A stretch of 64,000 nt of DNA from Lentinus brumalis (GCA_001792895.1 MARA01000018.1:682001-746000), one strand, 5' to 3'. Shown: positions 33,801 through 46,506, counted from the stretch's first letter. Program-made: numbers and translations. Notes: a model not told the origin generated them from the letters alone.

Positions 33801-36605
33801 GGCTATTCAATGAGGGCTGATTTGTGAGGACGGGATGGATGGGTAGGCTGCGCAGAGTCGCCTTCTGGAGATTGGTCAAACAGACAGACATGTGCAGGAT
33901 GCTTGACAAGTGCTCCTGGAGTGTCTTCGTGGCATCACCATCACCGCGGATTGTGACCAGGGATATGGGCCGAAGGGCGTCGAGGAGGTCCGAGGGCTCG
34001 AAGATCGACCGGATGATTGTCGGACGACAGCGCTGCAGGAATGCGGGAGGAATAGAGGAGTGTAAGAACTTGATGCCGATGCGAGAGAAGACGACGCGGG
34101 AGAGATCGTCCCAGTCCGGAGAAAAGGAGAAAATGGTTTCGTTCAAGGTACACAATTGGCCTGCAGTGGTGGGAAGCAATGGGAGGCTCCTGATGCCGAC
34201 GAGGAGCTCCGCGTGGAAGGAAGAGTCTCCGATCCACCGCCAGAAGAGGCTGAGCCACTCGCAGGTTTGGGCCCACGACCAACTGTCTCTGGATGGACTA
34301 GGATAGGGAAACTTTGCTGCGGCAGCCTGGATGTAACGGTCGACCTTGGCGTAGTTCAGCGTCGTGACATTGAGGCAGCTGCTTCCCTGCCTGACTAGGC
34401 GCGACCCAGCCGCTGTCGGCAGGTCATCGACAGCTACTGCCTGGGGCTCAAACCGACCGAAGAGCTCCGCATCTTCGTGGCTGAACAGGATGTAGAGTGC
34501 TCGTCCCTTCTTTCGCTCGCTCAAAGCAACGCTACCACTCTGGACAAGGGGGATAACAGGCACGTCCACGAGCTCTTCCAGACGGCCGTCACCCAAAAGA
34601 AACTCCACGATTGCGTTACACTCCGCGCGCGACATCGCAGACAACTCTGGGGCAGCCTAAACACGAGTAAGAATGCATCAGAGGATGGCAGCGAGCAGCA
34701 AATGAGAACGTACGACAAGTCTCGGGCGGACGGTCCCAGGGGTGAGTTTCTGTGCCGGAGATATTTCGAGCAAGACGACGGAGACCTCCGGGGGCGGGAG
34801 AAGAATGGGAATCCCAGCCTTTGCCAACACGCGAAGCTGCTCCGAGTTGTTGACCTCGGAGGCGATGAGTGCATCGCCGAGAGCGGTATACGTGGGCGCC
34901 TGGGAACTGGTGCTGCTGATTATGGGCCAGATCTTTGCGTTGCGATCGCGTGCCAGTCGAACGATGTCGCGTAAGAGAGTGGTCCAATACTTGGCGTCTC
35001 CACTTGTATTACGGTCTTGGCGGGGTGGAAGCATTTGGTACAGATCCAGGGACGATCCATCGGATGCGACCGACTCCAAGAGTGCCAGCCATGTACGATG
35101 GATGATGGAGGTGGAGGGTAGCTTGTTCCATCCGCCGGACAAGACAAACTCCAAGAACCCCAGCCATGCACGCGGGATGATGGAGCTGAAGAGCAGCTTG
35201 TTCCACGCTACGGCAAGCCTGTGGTGGATATATAGCACGTTAGAAGGATATACTCAAAAACATATTGAAGGAGCATACGCATCCGCAGTGCCTGCTAATA
35301 TGGTCTCTGAGGGGTTCCGCAAGTTCTGTCGCGCGTCGGTAAGAGAGAAGACACCATGAATGTGGCAAGGGAAGCCTGTCTCCAGGGGGAGCGGAAGATA
35401 GGTGAAGAGACGCCCAGGCCGATGCTGAAGCGAAGTGCCTGGAAACGCAAGCGCGACTTCAGGTCGAAGCTTCTCTCGGTCGAGTTCGTTCCGGACATGC
35501 TCTGAACTGTCGCTGAGAGCGTTGGAGAGATCGCGCACACACTCGTCCATAGGGAACGAAGCGCGAAGGATGAACCAATCTCCGGGGGAAGGCGCAGGCG
35601 AAGGTCGCACCGACGCATCGTACACCACCGTGACCTGTCGATTGACCAGAGAAAACGTCGCGCTAGGATCAGAGTGCTGCGAAAGCTCACGTGGCTGCGA
35701 GTGCGCGGTAGCGGAAGCAAGGGTGCGGACACGACCCAAGGCGTCGATCTCCCGGACTTCGATGGAGGTGAGGTGGGAGAGGAAAAGCAACACGAGATGA
35801 AGCTCCTGTTGGATGAAGTCGACGAGTAGGTCGTGGATCTTGTCGGCACTTGGCTTGGCGGAACTGATGCGGCTTTCAACCGAGGCCGTGCGTAGCGCGA
35901 GTCTCACCACAGTCCCGGGGTAGTGCGTTCCGATATCCTCGCCAGTTGCCTTGCAGAACGGTTCTAGTTGGTCAGGGTATTGCAATGCAATGTTCTCGAG
36001 CGTCTCTCGCCATCCGCCGTGCTTCAATGCCCATTGATGGGGGTCGAAGATAGCCAGATGACCGCCGGAAAGATATTGTGGGTTGTCGGTCAGCTATATC
36101 AACGACGTTAAGCAAGAGGGTATATGCGAGGGGAGGAGACGTACATGGTAGTAGGCACGAGACCCGAGTCCATGCTTGCCGATTTTCCTGGAGCAAAGGT
36201 GCCAGGCTCATGAGTATCAGACAGGATCCAGGAAGGACAGAGCTCAACGTACTCTGTATCGGCGACTTTCGACGACTGACTGACGTTACGAATGGCGTCC
36301 CAATCCTCCTCTGAGAACACCCCATCATTGCATGCTAGGAGAGCGGGACCTTGCAGATTGGCCAAGGATGAGCGGAGGAGGGATCCGCCATTGTAAGTCC
36401 GACGGTCGAGGATGAAGATCTGTTGAATGTGACTACGGTCTCAAGGAGTATGCAGGGGCACTTCCAAAGCACTCACCTGTTTAGCTGCTTTCCCGTCGTC
36501 CGAGTTCTGGATGACTTCACGAAACAGACCTACACTGAAAGGGTAGCGCCGCAATATGGAAGCCAGATTCGCCGTCAAGTCGACGCGCTCTCCAAAGTCA
36601 GTCAT
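27806..36605 (-). CDS. sacsin-like giant protein, two Hsp90-type ATPase regions plus BTB
   Basis: About 2,700 aa. Start MTDFGERVDL at 36605. The first GHKL-ATPase region has VGLFREVIQNSDD (N-box) and GKHGLGSRAYYH. A second, near 32380-31950, has EQAFNEYLANAADAGA and GRFGLGALSFYHF. This two-repeat layout matches sacsin repeats, thought to act in Hsp70-linked protein quality control. The C-terminus is a BTB/POZ fold (28400-27806): LTDVMFKVSG, LRAHRALLATTSEYF, IYTGQFDD, ending DTDDAQDS. BTB domains often bind cullin-3. About ten short introns join cleanly, for example the 63-nt one near 35240 and those at 31880-31620. One frame break occurs at a run of six G at 33773-33778; adding one base joins HLSSIP to KLYCLKSLNS. 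A 25-residue tandem duplication lies at 35073-35222. Asparagine and glycine-box residues are kept in both ATPase regions. Confidence 0.85.
35073..35222 (-). repeat. 75-bp tandem duplication within the sacsin-like gene
   Basis: Two adjacent 75-nt units, diverged but alignable, each encode 25 residues: WNKLLFSSIIPRAWLGFLEF followed by VLSGG, and WNKLPSTSIIHRTWLALLES followed by VASDG. The duplication keeps the frame and lies just after an intron, in the region following the first ATPase domain. Confidence 0.85.
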
Positions 36606-37006
36606 CACGGAGGAGGGCGATGGGGCGCACCAAGAACATGAGGGGTATCTCCGACAACATATAGGTCTACGAAGCGCCGTGCATGTGGTACTTACCCACA
36701 TACATTGGACAAAAGCTATCCTCCAGTTACACACGTGTTGCTCAGACGCACATCCTAATTACCGCAGCACAACGCCGCTGGGCACAACGGCGCGGTCTGC
36801 GATAACTCTACATGCCTGATACGGAACAACATATCAGATACTGGTGACATGCGGTCACTTTGGACATATCTATGAGCTTCATGAGAACGTCGACGAGTCT
36901 ATGATGACTCAGTCGAGGGTACGGGCCGCATCTATATATTGTATGACCGTAGAGAGAGCAACATGAACCTGTCTGCCGCTACGTGCCCAATCCCCCAACC
37001 AAGCGC
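36606..37006. other. intergenic, no gene seen
   Basis: 5' side of the sacsin-like gene and 3' side of the OSCP pseudogene. Nothing recognised. Confidence 0.5.
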
Positions 37007-37725
37007 TCATACAGATTCTGCAGGGCGAGGGTTGTGAGATGGGAGGACGCATGGTCTGCGGAAGTGACGTACGCGAAGGAAGGCTGTTGAGCCTGTTGAC
37101 ACGGGAGGCGACGCTGAGGTCGATTGTCTTGTCACTGAGGTCCACAACGACACCACCGAGCACCGCGGGGTTATCCTAGACACACCCAGTGTTGGCATCA
37201 ACAGCGAAATCAGTAAAAGGCACAGAAACCCGCACATTGTGGGTGATCTTCAGCGACTTGGCCTGCTGTACGGCCTGCGACTGCTTGAGGAGCGTTTCCA
37301 GACGCGTCTGGATGTCCCGGGGAAGGGGGGCAGCGCTCGTGATAGTGACTTGTGATTGCGACGAGCTCGTTGAAGCCCTCAATGACGCCCTGTGCCTCCA
37401 CCAAACGGCCGTTCTCCGACAGGACGACGAATGGTTTCCGAAACCTCCTTGCCAGCAGCAGCGTAGATGGCGGGAAGACCGCCCGCGCGGTCGTTGGAGG
37501 ATAAGGTGGGGTTGTGAATGAATCCGTCGAGCTCGAGGGTGGACTTGAGTCACTTGCCGGCCGAGTGAATCGCGTTGAGCTTAGTCTGGACCTTGTTCAA
37601 GACCTGAGGCGACTTCTTGAGCGCAGCGAAGAACACCGTGCTAGAGTACTTTGCGCGATGGCGCTCGCCGCGGGGCGTCCGAGACCAGCGGAAAGAGCTG
37701 CGGAGCGGGCAGAAGCAGCGAACAT
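37007..37725 (-). pseudogene. ATP synthase OSCP subunit (ATP5) pseudogene
   Basis: Remains of the mitochondrial F1Fo-ATP synthase oligomycin-sensitivity subunit. In order on the minus strand: a presequence-like start MFAASARSAALSAGLGRP at 37725, KYSSTVFFAALKKSPQVLNK, LDGFIHNPTLSSNDRAGG, ENGRLVEAQGVIEGFNELVA, VTITSAAPLPRDIQTRLE, then NPAVLGGVVVDLSDKTID and SVASRVNRLNSL. Lesions: a frame change between presequence and KYSS, an in-frame TGA at 37552-37550 after SAGK, and two short deletions that shift frame before FVVLSENGR and before VTITSA. Introns persist: one begins after KITHN, and one before the final SV-stop exon at 37007, so this is a duplicated rather than a processed copy. An intact gene must exist elsewhere, since the subunit is essential for respiration. 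Assembly error would require at least four separate mistakes. Confidence 0.8.
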
Positions 37726-38079
37726 AGCAGCAATTAGGGAGATGGTGAGGAAGGAGTCGTCGTCGTCGTGGAACAGGTGCCGCTCGTCGTCGACTCGTGC
37801 TCGTCACCGTGTCGGTAAGTTCCGTAACGGGCATCGGCAATACCCGGCGCTTGCCAGAACCAAGGCGCTCGTCCGAGTGATTATATGATACCGTCCGAGA
37901 GCGAGCTCGGAGTCCTCATCGTAAGTATGTACATATCACATCGCATATTCTCGTAGTATACATCGATATCCGGGGTCGCGATCCGTGGTAACAAGATGAT
38001 GCAGAGGGGCACGGGCGAACACACGCATATGGCACAATGGTGAGTGGAACGATTTCCCTGCCTATGCCGCGCAGTACGC

Positions 38080-38738
<659 letters not shown>

Positions 38739-38918
38739 GATTCAAGATGAGTTGAGTAGGATTTGGAGGGAGGTGCGGAGGGTCGACGCTTCGAAGGTGG
38801 CCGTTGCAGTCAAGAACGTGGCGGAGGCGCGGCGGTGCTCTCTGAGCTCGTATAGACGCCAGCATAGCACTGCAAAGAACGTGGTTCTGACGACACTTTG
38901 ATCGCTTTCCGCTGCAGG
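38739..38918. promoter_or_regulatory. shared divergent promoter, H4 / tau55-like
   Basis: Only 180 nt separate the two opposite start codons, so core promoter elements must be shared or overlap. No clear TATA box on either side. Co-regulation is inference. Confidence 0.5.
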
Positions 38919-39618
38919 ATGTCTGCATTATTCCCTGGTTACAAGCAAGTTGAGGCGTTCGGACCGGACGAAGACTACGAAAGCCATGGTGGCGAGGTCG
39001 AAGAAGAGGTGGAATATGTAACGCTAGACCTTGGAACGGTCGAACCAACCTTGGTTCCAAGCTCGTCCTCATACCGCCTCATAGTGAGTTAATCGTCGTC
39101 GCACATAGGAACCGAGATGACAGCTGTTGTGACATTTTATAGGGCCTTGACACGCCTACACCGTTTCTTCAGTTGTCGGGCACCATGCTGAAAGGACAGC
39201 ATGTGTCTTTGCTCGGCACGGAGCTCCTTTTCACCGAAGCAACAGGTAAGTAACGACCCCCATTACATCTGTCAATCTCGCTGACCCGCACCGGCACCTC
39301 TAAGAAGAGCACAGTGAACGAGGCAAGAAGCCCTTAGTGCATGTCGCGAACACGGAACGTAGGATACACTTCAAAGAGGTCGAGCTGAAGCCGAAGCAGG
39401 CGGCGGGCGCCGTCCCTGATGCGCCGGCATCCTCAGCTCCGACGGCGAAGTCCAGCAGTACTGCGAGGAAGGTGGAGAGACAGATGGGCCATGTGATGAG
39501 CGGCAGCGCAGGTCCATCGCGGAGAGGGCGTGGAGGGAGGAAACACGGCGCGTCGAAGGCCCAGTCTCGAGACGAAGGGCCCGTGGAGGAACCGCCCGCC
39601 GATTACAGCGAGCCCTAG
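38919..39618 (+). CDS. TFIIIC tau55-like subunit (triple-barrel domain), 3 exons
   Basis: Probable small subunit of RNA polymerase III factor TFIIIC (Tfc7/Sfc7/GTF3C6 family). Exons 38919-39083, 39143-39245 and 39305-39618 total 582 nt (193 aa). The triple-barrel core is seen as EEVEYVTLDLG, SSYRLIGLDTPTPFLQLSG, and FKGQ-like MLKGQHVSLLGTELLF, matching the family pattern ending in GTEL-F. The C-terminal third is basic and Ser/Ala/Gly-rich, with SRRGRGGRKHG. The first ATG, at 38919, lies 181 nt from the H4 start on the other strand. Family assignment rests on the core motif; the histone-like partner tau131 cannot be judged here. Confidence 0.8.
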
Positions 39619-41605
39619 TCTGCTCATGAGGCTGAAGCTGGAGGCCCTGCGTCGGTGCAGATGGACACAGCCGAGGGGTAACTCCGCGGAGCGGAGTGCG
39701 TGCCCCCTCCGCGCTCGTCATTCAGGATCATGTCGTAAGTCTTCGCATGACTGTTCGCGATACGATGGCGCTGATGTGTCACTGTAACTCGGATGCAGCA
39801 GTGCATGGTCCTCCCGCTTGAGCTCCGTCCGGGAGAGTGTCTTGCAAGAAACCAATGCCTATCGATACGTATGTCAAGGCATGCTGCATCGACTTCCAAA
39901 CCCCTTTACTCCCGATCGTCCATGGTCGAAAGCACAATGAGGCGGACTTACCTCGTGCTGCAATGGTCCTTCGAGAGGAGGAGGTTCTTTCATCTCCGCC
40001 TCTCTGCGTGAACCTGAAACAGGGCACGAAGATCATCGTCTCTGGTGTGTGTTCTGTTTGTGATCTGGAAGGAGTATACCGTATGTTAGCTCGGCCCGGT
40101 CTTTCGCAGCTTGCGAGGTCCGACCTTCATCGTGCACCAGTCGTGGCAAGCTGTTGCTAGACGTATATATGGATGGCCATGATCACTCCGCTCTACACGC
40201 ACTCGGCGCATCCCTTTCACACATCAACTCCAGTGAAGACGAAGTTTCCCATTGGTTTGAAACTTATACCACGCATCATGCTACCTCGGCTACGTCCGTC
40301 GACGACGAAGTTGTCCCATTCTTCCTACACCGTGAGCCTCGAATGTCAGCTTCCATCACGGGCTGCTACAGCTTGATAGGGTACGTAGTAGGTCTACCGA
40401 CTGCCCTTCGCCACCGACTGACGAGCTGGCCCATCTCTGATGACGCAGACTCGTGACCGGGTGCTATAGCATAGCATACCGCTAGTGTAGTCAGCTTGTG
40501 AACGCACGTATGCGGTCGCGCACGGTGTCTGTCCTTTCCGTCGCTGACCGTGCCACTACCATGCCATGCGGCGTTCCTCTATGTTATGTATAGGGTTCGC
40601 TATCAGAGGGTCGTCTGTATCTTGAAGTTACGTGCATGATCGATACGATGTTCAAGCGTCGAGACGTAGTATGCTGATATTCGATGCTGACGCTGCGCGT
40701 AGTGGGACCGAATAGAAGGCTTTCGTGGGCGAGTGCTTGTGCGTATCCTCCGTAATATTCATGTGCGGGAGGTAACACTCCAGGAAGGTGTGGGGGGGAT
40801 ACGTCCAATTGTGAATTTCCTTGCGTCACGGATGTGGCGCCTGGTCCGAGTTTCCGCACGATCAGGATTTAGGCCGTGTGTACGTGCGAGCGTAGGGTCG
40901 ACCGCCATGGGGGCATCGTAGTACACAGGCCCGAGAGAAGCGACAGGCATGCATGAACAAAGGTCCAGGAAACAGGATCCACGTGGCGCTTGATGTCGCA
41001 CAACGCCAGTGGCTGTGCGCAACAACCTCATCCGAACTACTACACTACGAGCTCATGATCATCAATGCGTCGAACGAACTCAGCTTACTCCGCATAAGAA
41101 TCGCCGGTATCTGCGTCTACGAACATACCTATGTGACCATGTATCGGTCCTACTATCCAATTCTGGCAAGAACTTCGACTCGTCCATCAGGGAATCTTTG
41201 CAGCTTCAGGTGTGTTCCTTTCTTTTTGGTAGAGCTCAGAAGGAACGACGAGATACCTCAGTATCCACCACTACTTCTCAGCTGCGATAAGGACTTGTTC
41301 AAAGTTCACCGTATGCGGAGTGGCTGACGCATGGTTGGAGCAAATGGGTGCGGATGACACAGAAATCGCACGATGGATCCGCTTGCGACATCTCTTCGCG
41401 TGCAACCCCAACGCCTAATCCCACGTACGATGGACGGGTTTTGACAAGGACGTGGAGAGTTGGCTGACGCGACCGGCTTAGCTGAGTTTCCGAAGACTCA
41501 GGTTAGGCTGTCAGCCCGCATGTCACTCCACCAGCGGCATGCCTCCTTCCCCTGCCAATCCTCCTCGTACCCGCCACCGCATCCTCCGACCATCCTCTGA
41601 CCGTC
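39619..41605. other. no firm gene; possible coding remnant 39837-40160
   Basis: A plus-strand frame at 39837-40160 looks protein-like (MPIDTYVKACCIDFQTPLLP, and LKQGTKIIVSGVC) but has no ATG start, no clear partner exon and no domain I know. The rest, to the MFS start at 41606, shows nothing supported. Confidence 0.4.
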
Positions 41606-43523
41606 ATGACCTCCAAGCAGCAATTACCGCCTCCGACGCCAGCGCGCCGTTCTCCTACCGACTGGGCTATGGCGACGACACCCGCATCGTCGTCCCGGAG
41701 TAGCTACTCGGATCCGTCTTCTCGATCCACCGATGCAAGTTCTACGGTCGTCGGTAGCAACACTAGGCGCGAAGATCCTGCCGATGAGGAGGATGTGAAC
41801 AGCGCCTTTGAGCGCGAAGCATACGGGACTCCCACTGGCGAGAAAGCAGACCCGTTCGAGGTGAAGATGGGTCCCGAAGACCCTGATAACCCACAGAAAT
41901 GGTCGCGAGCCTATCGATGGTACATCACGATGCTAGCGGCTATCCTCTTGTTGAACGCGTGCGTACAGTTCCTCTCCGGGTCTTGCGACGCGCCGCTTAT
42001 GAAAACGTGTAGAACGTTCGCGTCGTCCATCCCAACTGGCATCATCACAGACCTTGAACGGCAGTTCGCCTTCGGCGCCGAGGTCGGAACACTCACGATC
42101 TCAATATTCGTGGTCGGGTACTGCGTTGGCCCCTTGGTATGGGGTCCATTGTCAGAATACGTTGGGCGGAAACCTGTCTTTCTCGGCACCTTCGTTGTCT
42201 ATACCGGACTGCAAGTTGGGTGCGCTTTGGCGCCCAACACCGCTGCGTTGCTCGTCTTCCGCTTCCTCGGCGGGACCTTCGCAGCAGCGCCTCTGGCTAA
42301 TAGCGGGTACGCACTATTACGAGTTCTCAATTAGGACGCGCGGCTGACCATACATAGAGCGGTCATCTCGGATATTTGGGACGCTAACACACGAGGCAAG
42401 GCACTCGCCGTGTTCACCCTTGCCCCCTTCGCTGGACCTTCGCTTGGTCCTACAGTCAGCGGATGGATGAGCGTCGCGGGAGTATCGTGGCGATGGGTCT
42501 TCTGGCTGCTGACGTGCTTTGCTGGATTCCTATCTGTCCTCGTACTCCTTACTCTCCCGGAAACCTTCGTGTGAGTTCGCTGTCATATTCATCGTTCATA
42601 TCTTACTTACCTCCTGCCCGAAGCCCTGTACTTTTGGTCCAACGTGCGAAAACGTTGCGCAAGGAGACTGGCGACGACAGATACTGGGCGCCTCTGGAAC
42701 GGAATCAGATGTCGCTGGGGCACAAGATCTCTCACATTCTCAGCCGACCATTCCTCATCCTGGCGTACGAACCCATGCTCATCGCTATCACGATCTACAT
42801 GAGTGTACGTAGCATCTGTGGTCCGGGCATCCATGTTCACATTTGACATACTGTCTCCAGTTCGTCTATGGATGCATCTACCTCCTCTTCGAGGCGTTCC
42901 CGATCGTGTTCTCCGAAGGTCACGGCTTCAACGCGGGCTTCACAGGACTCACCTTCCTGTCCGTCTTCATCGGCGGTTGCATTGGTGTGCTCATCTACCT
43001 CACCATCTACAATCCTCGCTACGAACGCTTGATGAAGGAGTTCGCGCCTTACCCCGTCCCTCCCGAGTATCGCCTGGAGATCTGTATGGTCGCTGCGCCC
43101 GTCTTTGCGATCTCTTTCTTCTGGTTTGGATGGACGTCGTTTCCCTCCGTCTCCTACTGGGCGCCCCTCACGGCCGGGATCCCCCTCGGCGCATCGATTG
43201 TCTTCATCTTCCTCGGCCTGTTCAACTACATGATCGACGCCTACCTCTTCGTGGCCGCCTCGGCACTCTCTGCCAACACGATTGTGCGGTCGTTATTCGG
43301 TGCCGGCTTCCCCCTCTTCGCAGCGCAGATGTACGACAGGTTGAACCCGCAGTGGGCTTCCTCGCTGTTGGGCTTCATTGCCATCCTCCTCGGGCCCATT
43401 CCCTTCCTGCTGCGGGCATATGGACACCACCTGCGGAAGAGGAGCAGGTACGCGCCGACGGGTCACTTGCCTCTCATACCTCCCAAGAAGGACGAGAAGG
43501 GCGTGGTTATCGAGGAGCCCTGA
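41606..43523 (+). CDS. MFS drug/polyamine-type transporter (DHA1), 5 exons
   Basis: Proton-coupled major facilitator with 12 predicted membrane segments, at the plasma membrane by analogy. Exons 41606-41958, 42013-42306, 42358-42570, 42624-42804 and 42861-43523 total 1704 nt (567 aa). The Ser/Thr-rich cytoplasmic N-terminus ends in DPDNPQKWSR, a DHA1 signature, followed by TM1 (WYITMLAAILLLNA). Other family marks are FASSIPTGI, the motif-A loop GPLSEYVGRKPV, RFLGGTFAAAPLANSGA, and SWRWVFWLL. Intron 1 is 54 nt and contains no stop, so unspliced reading is possible; splicing restores LLNATFASSIP as expected. The basic cytoplasmic tail ends VVIEEP. The substrate cannot be deduced. No biosynthetic cluster surrounds it. 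Confidence 0.92.
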
Positions 43524-44069
43524 GTGGTCTCAATATCCTTCTGACATCCGAGAGGCCGCGAAGATGCCCTGCTCGTATCACGCTACCATACCGCCTTTTC
43601 ACGACCTCACAATGGACTCTCTGCCGCATCGCACACATACCACTACACGCTGTACTTGTTCTCTTGCCGCTATTCACGCTGTATCAATAGTATTCACATC
43701 AGTAGCTCGGAATCTGCAGCGCAAGTATGCAACTTATTCCCTTCGTACCGATACATGTATTCAGTCGTGACAAACATACACACTGCATCAACATCGCACA
43801 TACGGGAACGTTGGAGGATGCCGATACAGGCAGTCTACGACCGAGATACACGAGGGCTAGCCTCAGTCGAGCATGGGGTGTGATGCCCATGATTGCGGGT
43901 GTTAACGTGCAGGAGCGCTCAGCCACACACGCGTCGAGACACGTGCTCTGAATGCGTCGCGAATCTCAGCGCGTCCACCAGGCGTGCTCTGTTCAACTTG
44001 CTCCTCTGCCACTCTAGGGTTGCTATACATCCTTATGACCTTCTTCTCACTTCGCTGTTAGCCTACACA
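43524..44069. other. intergenic, no gene seen
   Basis: Separates the MFS transporter and the WD40 gene. No recognisable content. Confidence 0.5.
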
Positions 44070-46506
44070 ATGGACTTCACCGAGATATACAAACAAACCG
44101 CTTCGCTCGTAGCCTTCAGCCCAGGGACTCACTTCCTTCTGACTGCCGTGCAAGACCGCCTAATAATCCGCCGCTCGGACTCCTTCCAGATCGCGCGAAC
44201 CTGGCTCGTGGACACTTCCCCTTCTCCGACATCCGAGGCGCTATTGAGCTCAAATGCAGCTGGCCCACATTCCCTGAGGGACAAGACGGGAGAGAGCTCA
44301 TCGAACGCGTGGATTACGCATGCGGGCTGGTCGTGCGACTCCGAGTACGTCCTGGGTGCATGCGCGAAGACGGGAGTGGTGTGCGTATTTAAATTGCGCG
44401 ATGAGACGTGGAACGCGCGGATTGAGGCAGGGTCGGAAGGTCTGGTGAAGGCAGAATGGGCACCGGATGGCAGGGCAATCTTGTGTTTCTCGGAATGGGG
44501 GGTGAGTGTTCAATATGCTCTTCTGATGCCTGCTATGATGTTCATTGGGTAGAATCTTGGCTTGATAGCTCCGAGTCACGATATGGTCTCTGGTAACAGG
44601 TGCTGCGACGTATGTGCAATATCCCATCCACCCTGATCGAGGTACGTCTGATTACTTCAAGACTTCGCATCATTATCGCGCCCTTTCGTTTCACCATGTC
44701 TGGCTACGAGGCATACACGAATGAAAGGCATCTGTGGGACCAGGAACAAATGCTGTCATGCAGGCAGGTGGCTCTGTTGGGGTCACCGATGCGGCAGAAT
44801 GGACAATCTTTCAGAAGCCACATGGCTTACTACACTCGCAAGCAAGACCTGACTCTCTGAGATAACAGAGGTGAAGGAGGCCGCTGTGCACACGTTGCCT
44901 GTCAATTCGTCGACCCGCGGCGTGGGGCGTCTCATATTTAAGTGAACCACCCTTCGCTCCAGCATACTCGCTACCATGAGTGGACCTGATCTTCGTCGAT
45001 GCTAACCAGCAAACTTATGCAGGGTATGCGTTCCGCCAAGACTCGCGATACTTCGTGCTCGCCGAGCGACATAAATCAAAAGACACATTAGGCGTTTACG
45101 ATGCACACGAAGCGTACCGCCTCGTACGGGTGCGTCGTCCATTCGGGTCGTATGCGCATGCGGTGGAACAATGACGTTCGCAATGATTGGGAATTCAGCA
45201 TTTCCCATTACCGACAGGTTCCATGGCATCGGTATCGCTATCTCCAACAGGAAACCACCTCGCAGTGTGGGAGGGACCTCTTGAGGTGAGACTCGCTGTC
45301 GTACTGGTCGAACATCTCTGCTTGACTGAAAGGCGCAACAGTACAAGTTGTATATAGTTACTCTTGCAGGGAATGTCGTAGGGACGTTCTCGCCAGAGCC
45401 GGATCCAGGATTCGGCATTCGTTCGGTCGCATGGCATCCTTCGGGGATGTTCCTCGCGGTTGCTGGTGCGGACGATAAGGTTCGTACCTCGTGGAGGGTG
45501 TCACCATACACCTTAAATTTGACGTCTTCGTATGAATATAGGTGCATATCCTGGAAAGCCTGACCTGGAATGCGATTGCAACGCTGGACTTCGTAACACG
45601 AGTGCCTGTGGGCGTGGTGGGTGCTTTTTGGTGATTTCAACTCCTGAAGCTGGTCCTGACTAGCCGTCATGCCGTCAGCACATATGGCGAGAACCTACAG
45701 GATGGCTCGAAGTCACCCACGGGAGGGGGTTCCTGTCTTGTACGTATTCGCACGATGGCAATGTCATAAAGCTGACGCTTCATGTTGCAGATGAGTGCAT
45801 TCAACCCCCCTTCACCCTCCCGACCGCCGCATCCCAAGTTCGATCCAAGCCTACAAAGCCTGCGCACGGCACGCGCTCCTCCGCCGCAAGTACTAGTTCA
45901 CGGTCAGGAACTGGAACGACGCAGATTGCTTTCAATACTTCCGGCAGCCTACTGCTCGTGCGCTCCGCATCATGCCCGACTGCCGTCCTTCTCTATGACT
46001 TTCCCCATACCTCACGATCGTCTTCAAGCTCAGCTTCTGCCCGTTCTCCTACCGCATCTGCGTCATCGTCATCGTCGTCATCCTCGATTCCACGGCTTCG
46101 CACTGTCCTCTTGCACACGCAGCCCGTGACATCGGCGCGATGGAACCCGGATCCAGGACGGGCTGGACGCCTCGCAGTGGCGTGTGGTAGCCAGAGTGTA
46201 TACCTGTGGAGCGATGAGTGGGTCGTCGAGCCTGAGGCTGGTCCCTCTCATGCGGGAGCGGGGGCTGAAGAAGATGCGGAGGTTGCGGAATGTGTCGGGG
46301 TGCCTGCGCGTGAGTGACTTCTGTGCACTCCAGAGCTGCGTGAATGGATACTGATGGCACGGTCGGCATGCGCAGAGAAGTTCGAGACTCGGGATCTGAA
46401 GTGGGCACCGGACGGGAAGGGCATGATTCTGGTGGACAGAGAGACATTTTGCTGTGCGTTCGAGGTAGAAGAGGAGGGCCAGAACGGTGAAGGACTGGTC
46501 GCATGA
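44070..46506 (+). CDS. WRAP73/WDR8-type WD40 protein
   Basis: Member of the WRAP73 (WDR8) family, which acts at spindle poles and microtubule-organising centres with an Msd1/SSX2IP partner. Start MDFTEIYKQTASLVAFSP at 44070. WD-like blades follow: SNAWITHAGWSCDSEYVLG, EGLVKAEWAPDGRAILCFSE, LRVTIWSLVTGAATYVQ, HPDRGYAFRQDSRYFVLAER, SVSLSPTGNHLAVWEG, IRSVAWHPSGMFLAVAGADD, and SARWNPDPGRAGRLAVACG. The family motif IWREPTGW with THGRGFLSYECIQPPF is present across an intron at about 45710-45790. A Ser-rich (TCG/TCA) tract sits at about 46018-46088. The C-terminus ends GEGLVA. All exon joins keep frame. One intron (44642-45022) is 381 nt, against 50-100 nt for most of the others. Family call good; interaction partner inferred from the family. 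Confidence 0.85.

Noticed and set aside
37007..37725. Reading the OSCP copy as an intact intron-containing gene
   Set aside because: The H4 gene next to it looked broken at first and became perfect after splicing, so the same was tried here. The TGA after SAGK and the shifts before FVVLSENGR and VTITSA cannot be removed by any GT-AG intron of workable length.
39837..40160. Protein-like frame beginning SCKKPMPIDTYVK
   Set aside because: No start codon, no convincing splice partner and no known domain; kept only as a note in the intergenic entry.
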